Of a DNA stretch of 64,000 nt, positions 11,020 through 19,618 are shown in pieces. The first letter of the stretch is position 1, and each line of letters opens with the position of its first letter. The notes under the pieces are model-generated. The model searched no databases, was not told the DNA's origin, and saw nothing but the letters and a program-made list of their open reading frames with translations. This DNA comes from Stenotrophomonas maltophilia (GTDB lineage: Bacteria > Pseudomonadota > Gammaproteobacteria > Xanthomonadales > Xanthomonadaceae). A program made the translations under genes and the position numbers. The DNA lies in the NCBI GenBank assembly GCA_900113425.1, contig FOZF01000002.1, positions 1,009,027 through 1,073,026 of the forward strand, written 5' to 3'.

Positions 11020-14000
11020 TTAGAACTTCCAGGTTGCGCCGAAGTACAGCTGGCGGCCCGCGTAGGTATTGGAGATCAGGCGGGCCTTGGTGTCATTGCC
11101 CAGATGCACGCGCTGCTCGGACTTGGTGGCGTTGATCACCGACGCGGTCAGGGTCCACTCCGGGGTGAGGTTGTAGGCCACGTTGAGATCGAGCTGGTCG
11201 TACGGCTCGGTGTAGACCGTCATGCCGTTGTTCAGTCCGCCGACCACCTGGCCGCGACGGTTGTACGAGGCGCGGGCAAGGAACTTGTCGTTCTCGTAGA
11301 ACACCGTCACGTTGGCCTGGTTCTTGGCGCTGCCGACCAGCGGCGACGAGCCGATGTTCTGCCCATCCAGCACGATCGAGGCCAGGTTGGTGTCGTTGTA
11401 GGTGTAGTTCGCCTGCACGCCGACGCCGAAATCGAAGGTGTACTGGCCGTACAGCTCCACGCCCTGCGACACGCCGTCCTGGCCGTTGGCGCGGGTCTCG
11501 TAGTCCTGCACGGTCACGGTTTCGCCACCGATCTGCATCTGCATGTCGCGCACGACGGGCACGGTGAAGTTGTCCACGTTCTTGCGGAACAGGCCCACGC
11601 CGGCCACCGCGCCCGGCTGGAAGTACCACTCCAGGCCGAGGTCGAACTGGGTGGCCTCGAAGGGTTCAAGCTGCTTGTTGCTGCCGTCGCCGGTCCAGCC
11701 TGGGGTCGGTGCGCCGCCGGCCACGCGGCGGTCATTGACGTACTCCTCGCTGTAGTAGCGCAGGCTGCCCGGAGCGCCGATCTCGGTGTAGCCGGGGCGT
11801 GCGATGACCTTCGAGGCAGCACCGCGCAGCAGCAGGGTATCGGTGATGTCCCAGGCGATGTTGAAACTCGGCAGGACGTCGGTGTACGTGCGGTCCACGC
11901 CGAGCAGCTCGAAGCTCTTGCTCTGTGCCAGGTTGTACGGCAGGCGTACGAAGCCGCTCTCGCAGCTGTAGTTCGGGTAGGCCGCCGCGGCCGGGTCAGA
12001 GCACGCCATCGGCGCGCCTGCGGCGTTGTCGAGGAAGTAGTCGTCGAAACGCTCGATCGAATCGGTGGACTGTGCCAGCTGCTTGGTGCGCACCACGCGC
12101 ACGCCCACGTTGCCGCGTACCCGTTCGGTGCGGAAGTTGGCCTGGAAGTAGCCCGAGTAGATCTTCTCGTTGACGTTGTAGATGAAGTCGTCCTCGACAC
12201 GGTTGTGCGAACCGCCGTAGGTCTTGTTCAGGTAATCGATGTAGGCGGGGTAGTTGATGCCCGGGAACACGTTGGTATTGAAGCCGCCGGGGATGTTGCT
12301 GATCGGGTTGGACAGGAAGAAGCCGGGCTGGGCGATAGTGGCCGTCGGATCGCAGCCGCTCTGGTAGCGGTTGTTGTCGTAGTCCGACGGGTCGCGGCCC
12401 TGGCACACCCAGTAGGTGTTGCCGGTGTTGCGGTGCACCGTGCCGTCACGATACTTGGCACCGAACTGGATCGAGTCCAGCCAGCCGGATTCGAACAGTT
12501 TGGTGACATCAGCCTGGAAATAGTTCTGCTTGATCTCGGTCTGCTTCCAGGACGAGTCGGTCGAACCGGTGTCGATCTCGGCGATGCCGGCCATGAGCTG
12601 CTGCTGCAGGTCGGGCGCGAAGGTGCCCGACGGCGTGCCGGTCAGGTCCCAGGAACTGCTGCTGACCGACTCCCACACGCCATTGGTCTGCCGCCGCGGC
12701 TTGGCCGACATGCGGAAGTTCATCGAGGGACCGCCTTCGGACCAGGTACGGCCGCCGGTGAACGACGCCTTCCACAGCGGGCTGATATCCCAGTCGATGC
12801 TCAGGTCGGCGGTCTGCGAAAGCGCCTTTTCGCGGCTGTAGCCGCCGGTGAGCTGCGGGGTCGGAATGGTGCAATCATCGGGGCCCCAGCCACCCGGTTC
12901 GAGGCCGGCCGCTTCGGCCTGGGCTTCATTGCAGTAATAGGTCTTGCCGGCCAGCTTCTCGAACTGCGCGCCGGTGACGACGGTGCCGCTGGGATCGAAG
13001 TCCAGGCCGTTGAGCATGCGACCGCCGGCCCAGTTGCCGTCACCGTCGAAGCGGGCAATGCTCCACTCTGGAACCTTCAGCATGTGCTGGGCGTAGTTGC
13101 CCTCCAGCTCGAAGCGGAAGTAGTTGGCCGTCATGGTCACGTTGTCGACCGGCTTGAACTGGAACGTCAGCTGCCCACCCTTGCGCTCGCGGGTCTCCTC
13201 CTTCACCGCGAAATTGACCGAGGTCGGCATGAAGAAGTCGGTGTAGTTCTGGCCGCTCTGGTTGTTGAAGCCCGAGTTGCCCCACCAGTACTGGATGCCG
13301 TCCTGCAGCATGGGGTTGCCATGCACGTCGCGCGCATCGGTGTCGGTGCCGTACCACTGGTAGTCCTCGGTGGTGACTTCCATGGTGCGGCTGGTGCGTT
13401 TCTGCTGGGTCACGCCGACCAGCACGCCGAAACGCTCATCCTTGCTGTGCCACGAGTACAGTGCGGAGGCCTGCGGATCGATGTCGTGACTGGTGTCCGA
13501 CGAGGTGCCTTCGAGAGTGACGAAGCCCGAGTTGGACTCCATGTCCAGAGGGCGCCGGGTATGCAGGATGACCGTGCCGCCGATGCCGCCTTCGTCGATG
13601 CGCGCTTCCGGCGATTTGAACAGCTCGGCGCTGGACAGCATGTTGGACGGCAGAAGGGTGTAGTTGAAAGAACGGGTCGCCTCGTCGTTGGTCTCCGAGG
13701 TGGCGACGTAGTTGCCGTTCAACTGGGTCAGCGTCAGGTCCGCGGCGAGGCCGCGCACGCTGACCGTCTTGCCTTCGCCGCCGTCGCGGGTGATGACCAC
13801 GCCCGGTACGCGCTGCAGCGCGTCGGCCACGTTCTTGTCGGGGAACTTGCCGACGTCTTCGGCCGTGATCACTTCGACCACGGCGTTGGCGTCGCGCTTC
13901 TGCTCAAGGCTCTTTTCGATGGCGTAGCGGTAGCCGGTGACCTGGACGCTGTCCAGGGTGGTCGCATCGGGCGTGCCGGTGGTGGCCTGCTGCGCCGCGG

Positions 14001-14094
14001 CGCCCGCCGGCAGGACGGCGGCGGCCAATGCCAGCGCGATGGCCAGCGACAGTGCGTCCTGGCCATGCATGCGTTTTGAGTGACTCATTCCCAT
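11020..14094 (-). CDS. TonB-dependent outer-membrane receptor (Xanthomonas/Caulobacter oligosaccharide type)
   Basis: The 1024-residue receptor has a signal peptide (LAIALALAAAVLPAGAAAQQ) and a TonB-box-like DSVQVTGYR. The plug contains ITAEDVGKFPDKNVADALQRVPGV, SVRGL and a GGIGGTVILHTRRPLD end. The barrel finishes in FGATWKF. These are the features of the TonB-dependent receptor subfamily enriched in Xanthomonas and Caulobacter, which commonly imports oligosaccharides. It is divergent from the GH92 mannosidase with three ATCGAT operators between them, so a manno-oligosaccharide or N-glycan fragment is the likely ligand. Two ATGs (14094, 14088) follow a GGAGAGAGGGAGAG stretch; either could be used. 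Confidence 0.93.
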   Translation of the reverse strand: MGMSHSKRMHGQDALSLAIALALAAAVLPAGAAAQQATTGTPDATTLDSVQVTGYRYAIEKSLEQKRDANAVVEVITAEDVGKFPDKNVADALQRVPGVVITRDGGEGKTVSVRGLAADLTLTQLNGNYVATSETNDEATRSFNYTLLPSNMLSSAELFKSPEARIDEGGIGGTVILHTRRPLDMESNSGFVTLEGTSSDTSHDIDPQASALYSWHSKDERFGVLVGVTQQKRTSRTMEVTTEDYQWYGTDTDARDVHGNPMLQDGIQYWWGNSGFNNQSGQNYTDFFMPTSVNFAVKEETRERKGGQLTFQFKPVDNVTMTANYFRFELEGNYAQHMLKVPEWSIARFDGDGNWAGGRMLNGLDFDPSGTVVTGAQFEKLAGKTYYCNEAQAEAAGLEPGGWGPDDCTIPTPQLTGGYSREKALSQTADLSIDWDISPLWKASFTGGRTWSEGGPSMNFRMSAKPRRQTNGVWESVSSSSWDLTGTPSGTFAPDLQQQLMAGIAEIDTGSTDSSWKQTEIKQNYFQADVTKLFESGWLDSIQFGAKYRDGTVHRNTGNTYWVCQGRDPSDYDNNRYQSGCDPTATIAQPGFFLSNPISNIPGGFNTNVFPGINYPAYIDYLNKTYGGSHNRVEDDFIYNVNEKIYSGYFQANFRTERVRGNVGVRVVRTKQLAQSTDSIERFDDYFLDNAAGAPMACSDPAAAAYPNYSCESGFVRLPYNLAQSKSFELLGVDRTYTDVLPSFNIAWDITDTLLLRGAASKVIARPGYTEIGAPGSLRYYSEEYVNDRRVAGGAPTPGWTGDGSNKQLEPFEATQFDLGLEWYFQPGAVAGVGLFRKNVDNFTVPVVRDMQMQIGGETVTVQDYETRANGQDGVSQGVELYGQYTFDFGVGVQANYTYNDTNLASIVLDGQNIGSSPLVGSAKNQANVTVFYENDKFLARASYNRRGQVVGGLNNGMTVYTEPYDQLDLNVAYNLTPEWTLTASVINATKSEQRVHLGNDTKARLISNTYAGRQLYFGATWKF

Positions 14095-14146
14095 CTCTCC
14101 CTCTCTCCTGGATTGATCCGGTGACGTGTGACGTAGTGCGGATGAC

Positions 14147-14160
14147 TTGAATCGATCTAA
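14147..14160. promoter_or_regulatory. LacI-family operator copy 1 of divergent region
   Basis: TTGAATCGATCTAA, centred on CG, lies 53 bp upstream of the receptor start (minus strand). It is identical to the copy at 14488-14501. Confidence 0.72.
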
Positions 14161-14268
14161 TCTGTGGTGATGCCGGTGCGGTCGCTACGCAGTTGCAACT
14201 GCATCCTGCGTCTGTGCCGGCCCGTCCTGTCGCTGCTTCCCCAAACTCCCGGCCACCGCAACGTCGTC

Positions 14269-14282
14269 TTGGATCGATCTAA
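14269..14282. promoter_or_regulatory. LacI-family operator copy 2 of divergent region
   Basis: TTGGATCGATCTAA differs from its two neighbours by one base and lies in the middle of the gap, 175 bp from the receptor start. Confidence 0.68.
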
Positions 14283-14383
14283 GCGATGGGCGGGCGTTTT
14301 TTAGCATGGGTTGCCCGTCGGCGCATGCTGCTGCGCAATATGGTATTGCCGTGGCGGGGGTATGACGTTTTTCTGAATCGGCT

Positions 14384-14395
14384 GGAAACGTTTTC
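14384..14395. promoter_or_regulatory. second operator-like palindrome
   Basis: GGAAACGTTTTC contains the perfect core AAACGTTT with a central CG, another LacI-family-like half-site arrangement but unrelated to the ATCGAT series. It may be the site of a different regulator. Confidence 0.35.
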
Positions 14396-14487
14396 TCGCG
14401 CGACTCCCCGGCAGGCCGGCCAGGAGGCCGCGCGACGGGACGTATGCTGCGGCGCAGAATGCATTGGCGTGAATCGCCATGCTCTAC

Positions 14488-14501
14488 TTGAATCGATCTA
14501 A
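14488..14501. promoter_or_regulatory. LacI-family operator copy 3 of divergent region
   Basis: TTGAATCGATCTAA lies 124 bp before the GH92 start and is identical to the copy at 14147-14160. Confidence 0.72.
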
Positions 14502-14624
14502 ATTCACGGTTGCGCGGGTCTCGCGCCATTCCACGGGGAGCAGGCTGCCGGCAGGCAGCGCTCAGCGGAAGGCGTTGCGGGCTCCAGCCGTCTGCCACCG
14601 CACCATCGACCACAGGAACCCGAC

Positions 14625-17090
14625 ATGCGCCCAGTGCCGTCCGCTCCCGCTGTCCCCTCGACGCCGCGCCCGTTGACGCGATTGGCCTGGCTGCTCGCAC
14701 TGGCGATGTCGCCGGTGCTGCTGCAGGCCGCCCCGGCCGCACTCGAGCGCGAGGTGAACACCTTCATCGGCAGCAAGGACGATGGCAATACGTTCCCGGG
14801 CGCCTCGGCACCCTTCGGCCTGATCCAGGTCAGCCCCATCGGCAGCCACTATTCGGGGTGGCGCTACGACGACGAGAAGATCCGTGGCTTCGGCCATTCC
14901 TTTCTGTCCGGTGCCGGGTGCTGGGAGCAGGGCGGCCAGGTCTCGGTCCTGCCCGTGACCGGCAGCATCGGTCCCGGCGGCGATTTCGACACCGCCGACG
15001 CCAAGAGCTTCAACCACAAGACCTATGCCGCGTCGTACACGCATGACGGCGAAATCGGCCAGGCCGGCTACTACAAGGTGCGCCTGACCAGCTACGGTGG
15101 CATCGATGCCGAGGCGACCGCGCGCACCCGTGCCGCCGCCGAGCGCTACACCTTCAGCCAGCGCAGCGGCGATGGCCATGTGCTGGTGAATGTCGGCCAG
15201 GCGAATGAGCGCCATTCGGTGATCGGCAGCGTGATCGACGTGGTCGGCGACCGCGTGGTCGAGGGCAAGCTGGTCACCAAGAGTTTCTGCGGCGGCCACC
15301 AGTACACGACGTGGTTCCGCATCGAGTTCGATCGCCCGTTCAAGGCGCATGGTACCTGGGGCGAGGCCGGTGGCCTGCCGGGGGCGCGCCACAGCATGGA
15401 AGGCGAGCAGAAGCCGAACGGCGCCTGGCTGAGCTTCGACCTCGCCAAGGGGCAGTCGGTCACGGCGGTGAGCGCCATTTCGCATGTCGATGCCGAAGGC
15501 GCGCGCACCAACCTGCGCACCGAGGGCATGCAGGGCGGAGCGCTGATGGGGTTCGACCGCATGCGCGCGCTGTCGCAGCAGGCGTGGCGCGAGGAACTGG
15601 GCCGGGTGCGCGTGCAGGGCGGCAGTGCCGATGACCGCACGGTGTTCTACAGCGCCGCCTACCACGCGCTGCTGCAGCCGCTGACCGGCAGCGATGCCGA
15701 CGGCCGTTACCGCGGTTACGACGATGGCATCCATCGCGCTGATGGCTGGACCTACTACGAGTACTTCTCGCTGTGGGATACCTACCGTGCGCAGAACCAG
15801 TGGCTGGCGCTGACCCGCCCCGATGTGGCGCGTGACATCGGCCGCACCCTGCTGGCGATCGACGAGCAGGGGGGCTGGCTGCCACGCTGGGGCTACGCCA
15901 ACTTTGAAACGAACATCATGACCGGCGATCCGGTAACCCCGTTCATGGTCGACCTGTGGCGTTTCGGTGCGCTCAAGGGCCGCGAATCGCAGGCGTGGGA
16001 TGCGCTGCGCCGCAACGCGTTCGGCACCCCGCCGTTGAATTCCCGTCATGCGGGCCGATCGGGCAATCCGACCTATCTGGACAAGGGCTATGTGGTCTAC
16101 GACCGTGCGTTCCCGTCCAAGGGCATGGACGTCGATCCGCATCACGGCGGCTCGGCCACCCTGGAATATGCACTGGCCGACTGCGCGCTTTCGCAGATGG
16201 CCGATGGCCTGGGTCACGCCCGGGATGCGGCGACGCTGCGCGAGCGCGGCCGCAACTGGCGCAAGGTGTGGGACCCGCAGGTCCGCGACGCCGAGACCGG
16301 CTTCAGCGGCTTCCCGCGGCCTCGCACCGAGGACGGGCAGTGGTACACCCCGGCCGACGGGCACTACAGCCCGCGTTCCCACCATGGCTTCCATGAAGGC
16401 ACCGCGTGGCAGTACCAGTGGCTGGCGCAGCAGGACATGCCGGGCCTGGTCGAGGCGATGGACGGTCGTGAGCAGGCCGGGCGCCGGCTCGATGCCTTCT
16501 TCGCGATGGATGCACTGCAGGCCGATCCGCTCAATGCCGCGCGGCGCGAATGGGTGGTCGGGCCCTACAGCTACTACAACCAGTTCCGCTACAACCCGAA
16601 CAACGAGCCCGATCTGCACGCGCCGTGGCTCTACACCCTGATCGGCCAGCCGTGGAAGACCGCCGCGGTGGTGCGGGCCGCGCAGCAGCTGTTCACCAAT
16701 GCGCCCAATGGCGTGACCGGCAACGACGATCTTGGAACGATGTCGGCGTGGTATCTGTTCAGTGCGATCGGCATGTACCCGGCGGTACCGGGCAGTGGCC
16801 AGTTCCTGCTGCATACGCCGCGCTTTGCCCGGGTCGAGGTCGACATGGGCAATGGCCGCACCCTGCGCATCGATGCCCCGGGGGCGGACGGCCGCCGCCT
16901 GCAGTACGTGCAGGGCGTGCAGGTCGATGGCCAGGCGCAGGCCCCGGTCTGGCTGGACTGGGAGCGCCTGCAGCAGGGCCCGCGCCTGCACTTCGCCCTC
17001 GACGCGCAGGCGCCGACCCAGGGGTGGGGCACGGCGGTGAAGGATCTACCCGTGTCCTGGTGCGCGGCACCTGGCAGCCAGCTGCGTTGA
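14625..17090 (+). CDS. secreted GH92 alpha-mannosidase
   Basis: The 821-residue enzyme opens with a signal peptide (LAWLLALAMSPVLLQAAPA) and then the GH92 signature NTFIGSKDDGNTFPGAS with PFGLIQVSP. Further family blocks are GFHEGTAWQYQW (general acid Glu near residue 591) and GNDDLGTMSAWYLFSAIGMYP (acidic residues near 700). GH92 enzymes are calcium-dependent exo-alpha-mannosidases, often alpha-1,2, that trim high-mannose N-glycans. It would act in the periplasm or outside the cell on material imported by the divergent receptor. ATG at 14625 follows AGGAAC. The exact linkage specificity cannot be read from the sequence. Confidence 0.93.
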   Translation: MRPVPSAPAVPSTPRPLTRLAWLLALAMSPVLLQAAPAALEREVNTFIGSKDDGNTFPGASAPFGLIQVSPIGSHYSGWRYDDEKIRGFGHSFLSGAGCWEQGGQVSVLPVTGSIGPGGDFDTADAKSFNHKTYAASYTHDGEIGQAGYYKVRLTSYGGIDAEATARTRAAAERYTFSQRSGDGHVLVNVGQANERHSVIGSVIDVVGDRVVEGKLVTKSFCGGHQYTTWFRIEFDRPFKAHGTWGEAGGLPGARHSMEGEQKPNGAWLSFDLAKGQSVTAVSAISHVDAEGARTNLRTEGMQGGALMGFDRMRALSQQAWREELGRVRVQGGSADDRTVFYSAAYHALLQPLTGSDADGRYRGYDDGIHRADGWTYYEYFSLWDTYRAQNQWLALTRPDVARDIGRTLLAIDEQGGWLPRWGYANFETNIMTGDPVTPFMVDLWRFGALKGRESQAWDALRRNAFGTPPLNSRHAGRSGNPTYLDKGYVVYDRAFPSKGMDVDPHHGGSATLEYALADCALSQMADGLGHARDAATLRERGRNWRKVWDPQVRDAETGFSGFPRPRTEDGQWYTPADGHYSPRSHHGFHEGTAWQYQWLAQQDMPGLVEAMDGREQAGRRLDAFFAMDALQADPLNAARREWVVGPYSYYNQFRYNPNNEPDLHAPWLYTLIGQPWKTAAVVRAAQQLFTNAPNGVTGNDDLGTMSAWYLFSAIGMYPAVPGSGQFLLHTPRFARVEVDMGNGRTLRIDAPGADGRRLQYVQGVQVDGQAQAPVWLDWERLQQGPRLHFALDAQAPTQGWGTAVKDLPVSWCAAPGSQLR

Positions 17091-17098
17091 TCGGGGCT

Positions 17099-17129
17099 GT
17101 GCCGTTCGCGGCGACCCAGCGAACGGCAC
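17099..17129. terminator. hairpin after GH92 gene
   Basis: A perfect 11-bp stem (GTGCCGTTCGC / GCGAACGGCAC) with a nine-base loop begins 9 bp after the GH92 stop. There is no T-run, so termination would be incomplete and the following lacI-type gene may be partly read through. Confidence 0.55.
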
Positions 17130-17186
17130 GGCACGAGACGGCCGCGATCCATTAGGCTTGAGCCCTCAGCGGAGCCCGGGAATACG

Positions 17187-18239
17187 ATGAACGACAACGG
17201 CAGCAGCACTTCCAGCAAACGCGCCGGCAAGGCAGTGACGGTGACGGACATCGCGCGCGCCATCGGCGTGTCGCGGGCGACCGTGTCGCTGGTGCTGCGC
17301 GGCAGCCCGCTGGTCAACGTCGATACCCGGGCCAAGGTCGAGGCCGAGCTGCGGCGCCAGCGCTATGTCTACAACCGTGCAGCGGCCAACCTGCGGCGGC
17401 GCACGTCCTCCAGCATCGCGCTGGTGATCAACGACCTGTCCAATCCATTCTTCGCCGAATTCGCCTCCGGCGTCGACGAGGCGCTGGGTGGGCGTGGCTA
17501 CGTGACCCTGCTGGGCAGCACCGGCGAATCGCCGGAGCGCCAGCAGGCGGTGCTGTCCACGCTGATGGAACACACCCCGGCGGGGCTGATCCTGTCGCCG
17601 GCCGAAGGCAGCGATGCCACACTGCTGCGCCAGGCATTGGGAGCCAATGCCAACGTCCTGCTGTTCAACCGTGAGCTGGACGGGGCCGATTGGGACTTCC
17701 TGACCCTGGACAACCAGCATGGGGCCTATCTGGCCACCCGCCACCTGATCGAGCGCGGCCATCGCCATATCGCCTTCTTCGGCGGCCATGCAGCGTCCAG
17801 TTCCTGCCATCAGCGCCGTGCTGGTTTCCAGCAGGCGCTGGCTGAGGCCGGACTGTCGCTGCCACCCGGCTGGATGATCGAATCGGCGCCGAACCGGCTG
17901 GAGGCGGCCGCACGCACCGACGAACTGTTCGCCGATGGCCATCGGCCGAGCGCGGCGGTCTGCTACAACGACACCGTCGCGCTGGGGCTGATGCTGGGCC
18001 TGAACTCGCGCGGCATCCGGCCGGGGGGCGATTTCGCTGTCACCGGCTTCGACGATATTTCCGAAGCTTCGGTGGCGGTGCCACCGTTGACGACGCTGAC
18101 CGCCGACCCGCGCGAGCGTGGCCGGCAGGCGGCGGCACTGCTGCTGCAGCGCCTGGACGAACCGGATGCGCCGCCACGGCGCACGGTGGCTCCGGTGCAG
18201 CTGCGTATCCGCGAAAGCAGTGCCGCCCGGCCGACCTGA
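17187..18239 (+). CDS. LacI-family transcriptional regulator
   Basis: The 350-residue protein has the LacI helix-turn-helix and hinge (VTVTDIARAIGVSRATVSLVLRG at about residues 17-39) followed by a periplasmic-binding-protein-like sugar domain (IALVINDLSNPFF, RHIAFFGG, ITGFDD-type block VTGFDDISEASV). It is probably the repressor of the surrounding mannoside genes, acting on the TTnnATCGATnnAA palindromes found before the receptors, GH92 and glk. The likely effector is mannose or a downstream intermediate. No ATCGAT site was seen directly before this gene. The family is certain; the operator assignment is inference. Confidence 0.92.
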   Translation: MNDNGSSTSSKRAGKAVTVTDIARAIGVSRATVSLVLRGSPLVNVDTRAKVEAELRRQRYVYNRAAANLRRRTSSSIALVINDLSNPFFAEFASGVDEALGGRGYVTLLGSTGESPERQQAVLSTLMEHTPAGLILSPAEGSDATLLRQALGANANVLLFNRELDGADWDFLTLDNQHGAYLATRHLIERGHRHIAFFGGHAASSSCHQRRAGFQQALAEAGLSLPPGWMIESAPNRLEAAARTDELFADGHRPSAAVCYNDTVALGLMLGLNSRGIRPGGDFAVTGFDDISEASVAVPPLTTLTADPRERGRQAAALLLQRLDEPDAPPRRTVAPVQLRIRESSAARPT

Positions 18240-18297
18240 CTTCACTGCCGTTACTCCTTCCACGCAACAACGATTCCGCGCACGAGGCGCGTTCCGC

Positions 18298-19611
18298 ATG
18301 CCGATCTCAGCAACGCCCCGTCCGTCGGGTTCCCCGGGCAACGCACCGGCCGTCACCAACGGCAAGGCCCTGGCCGTGGTGACCACCATCTTCTTCATGT
18401 GGGGCTTCCTGACCTGCCTCAACGACATCCTGATTCCGCACCTGAAGGCGGTGTTCGAGCTGAACTATGCGCGGGCGATGCTGGTGCAGTTCACCTTCTT
18501 CGGTACGTACTTCCTGATGTCGCTGCCCGCTGGCCGCCTGGTCGCGGCTCTCGGCTACAAGAAGGGCATCGTGGCCGGCCTGCTGATTGCAGGTGTGGGT
18601 GCGCTGGGCTTCTGGCCGGCGGCCGAACTGCGGATCTACGGCGCCTTCCTGGGGGCATTGTTCGTGCTCGCCACCGGCATCACCGTGCTGCAGGTGGCGG
18701 CCAATCCCTACGTGGCGCTGCTGGGCCCGGAGCAGACCAGCTCCAGCCGGCTGACCCTGGCGCAGGCGTTGAACTCGCTGGGTACGGCGATCGCGCCGAT
18801 CTTCGGCGGCATGCTGATTCTCTCCAATACGGTCAAGAGCGCCGATGAAATGGCGGCGATGCCGGCCGCCGAACAGCTGGCCTATCGTGCTGCCGAGGCG
18901 CAGGCCGTGCAGGGCCCGTATGTGGGCCTGGCGGTCGCGCTGGTGCTGCTGGCGCTGTTCGTATTCCTGTTCCGCCTGCCGGCGCTGAGCGACGCGACCG
19001 AACAGGCCGACCAGGGGAATCACCACAGCTATCTGGATGCGCTGCGCCAGCGCCATCTGCTGCTGGGCGTGCTTGGCATCTTCTTCTATGTCGGTGCGGA
19101 GGTGTCGATCGGCAGCTTCCTGGTGAACTACCTGTCGATGCCCGACATCGGCGGATTCAGCGAGCAGGAGGCCACACACTATGTCTCCGCCTACTGGACG
19201 ATGGCGATGGTCGGCCGCTTTGCCGGTTCGGCGCTGCTGGCACGCTTCTCGCCGAGCCGCCTGCTGGCGATCTTCGCACTGGTCAACGTCGGCCTGCTGG
19301 CGCTGACCATGGCCAGCGCCGGCAGTGTCGCGCTGTACTCGGTGGTGGCGATCGGCCTGTTCAACTCGATCATGTTCCCCACCATCTTCGCGCTCAGCAT
19401 CGAGCGCCTGGGGCCGCTGACCAACAAGGGCTCGAGCCTGCTGATCATGGCCATCGTCGGCGGCGCTGTGGTGCCGTACCTGCAGGGCGTGCTGGCCGAC
19501 CACATCGGGGTGCAGGCCAGCTTCATCCTGCCGCTGCTGTGCTACGTCTACATCATTTTCTACGGACTGGTCGGCGCACGTACGCCGGCCTCCGCAACGC
19601 AGGGAGGCTGA
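18298..19611 (+). CDS. MFS sugar permease of the FucP/GlcP (FHS) family
   Basis: The 437-residue, roughly 12-span protein has FFMWGFLTCLNDILIPHLK in the first helix, FFGTYFLMSLPAGRLV and GYKKGIVAGLL. ATGITVLQVAANPYV and LTLAQALNSLGTAIAP complete the diagnostic blocks of fucose/glucose/galactose-proton symporters. It would import a monosaccharide across the inner membrane. Between the mannosidase, a fructokinase and a mannose-isomerase-like gene, mannose is the best guess. ATG at 18298 is chosen because the hydrophobic FHS core begins about 25 residues later; no strong Shine-Dalgarno sequence is visible. Confidence 0.9.
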   Translation: MPISATPRPSGSPGNAPAVTNGKALAVVTTIFFMWGFLTCLNDILIPHLKAVFELNYARAMLVQFTFFGTYFLMSLPAGRLVAALGYKKGIVAGLLIAGVGALGFWPAAELRIYGAFLGALFVLATGITVLQVAANPYVALLGPEQTSSSRLTLAQALNSLGTAIAPIFGGMLILSNTVKSADEMAAMPAAEQLAYRAAEAQAVQGPYVGLAVALVLLALFVFLFRLPALSDATEQADQGNHHSYLDALRQRHLLLGVLGIFFYVGAEVSIGSFLVNYLSMPDIGGFSEQEATHYVSAYWTMAMVGRFAGSALLARFSPSRLLAIFALVNVGLLALTMASAGSVALYSVVAIGLFNSIMFPTIFALSIERLGPLTNKGSSLLIMAIVGGAVVPYLQGVLADHIGVQASFILPLLCYVYIIFYGLVGARTPASATQGG

Positions 19612-19618
19612 GTCCGGA

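Larger units (their letters stand above)
14095..14624. promoter_or_regulatory. divergent control region between receptor and GH92 genes
   Basis: This 530-bp gap has no supported gene. It holds three near-identical TTGRATCGATCTAA operators (14147, 14269, 14488; listed separately) and a different palindrome near 14384-14395. The outer two ATCGAT copies lie 53 bp and 124 bp from the receptor and GH92 starts respectively. Such spacing would allow repressor binding at each promoter and looping between sites. Confidence 0.6.

Noticed and set aside
10615..14079. 1154-codon open frame on the plus strand opposite the second receptor
   Set aside because: It mirrors the receptor gene and spans that gene's terminator and the chaperone gene; no protein family is seen.
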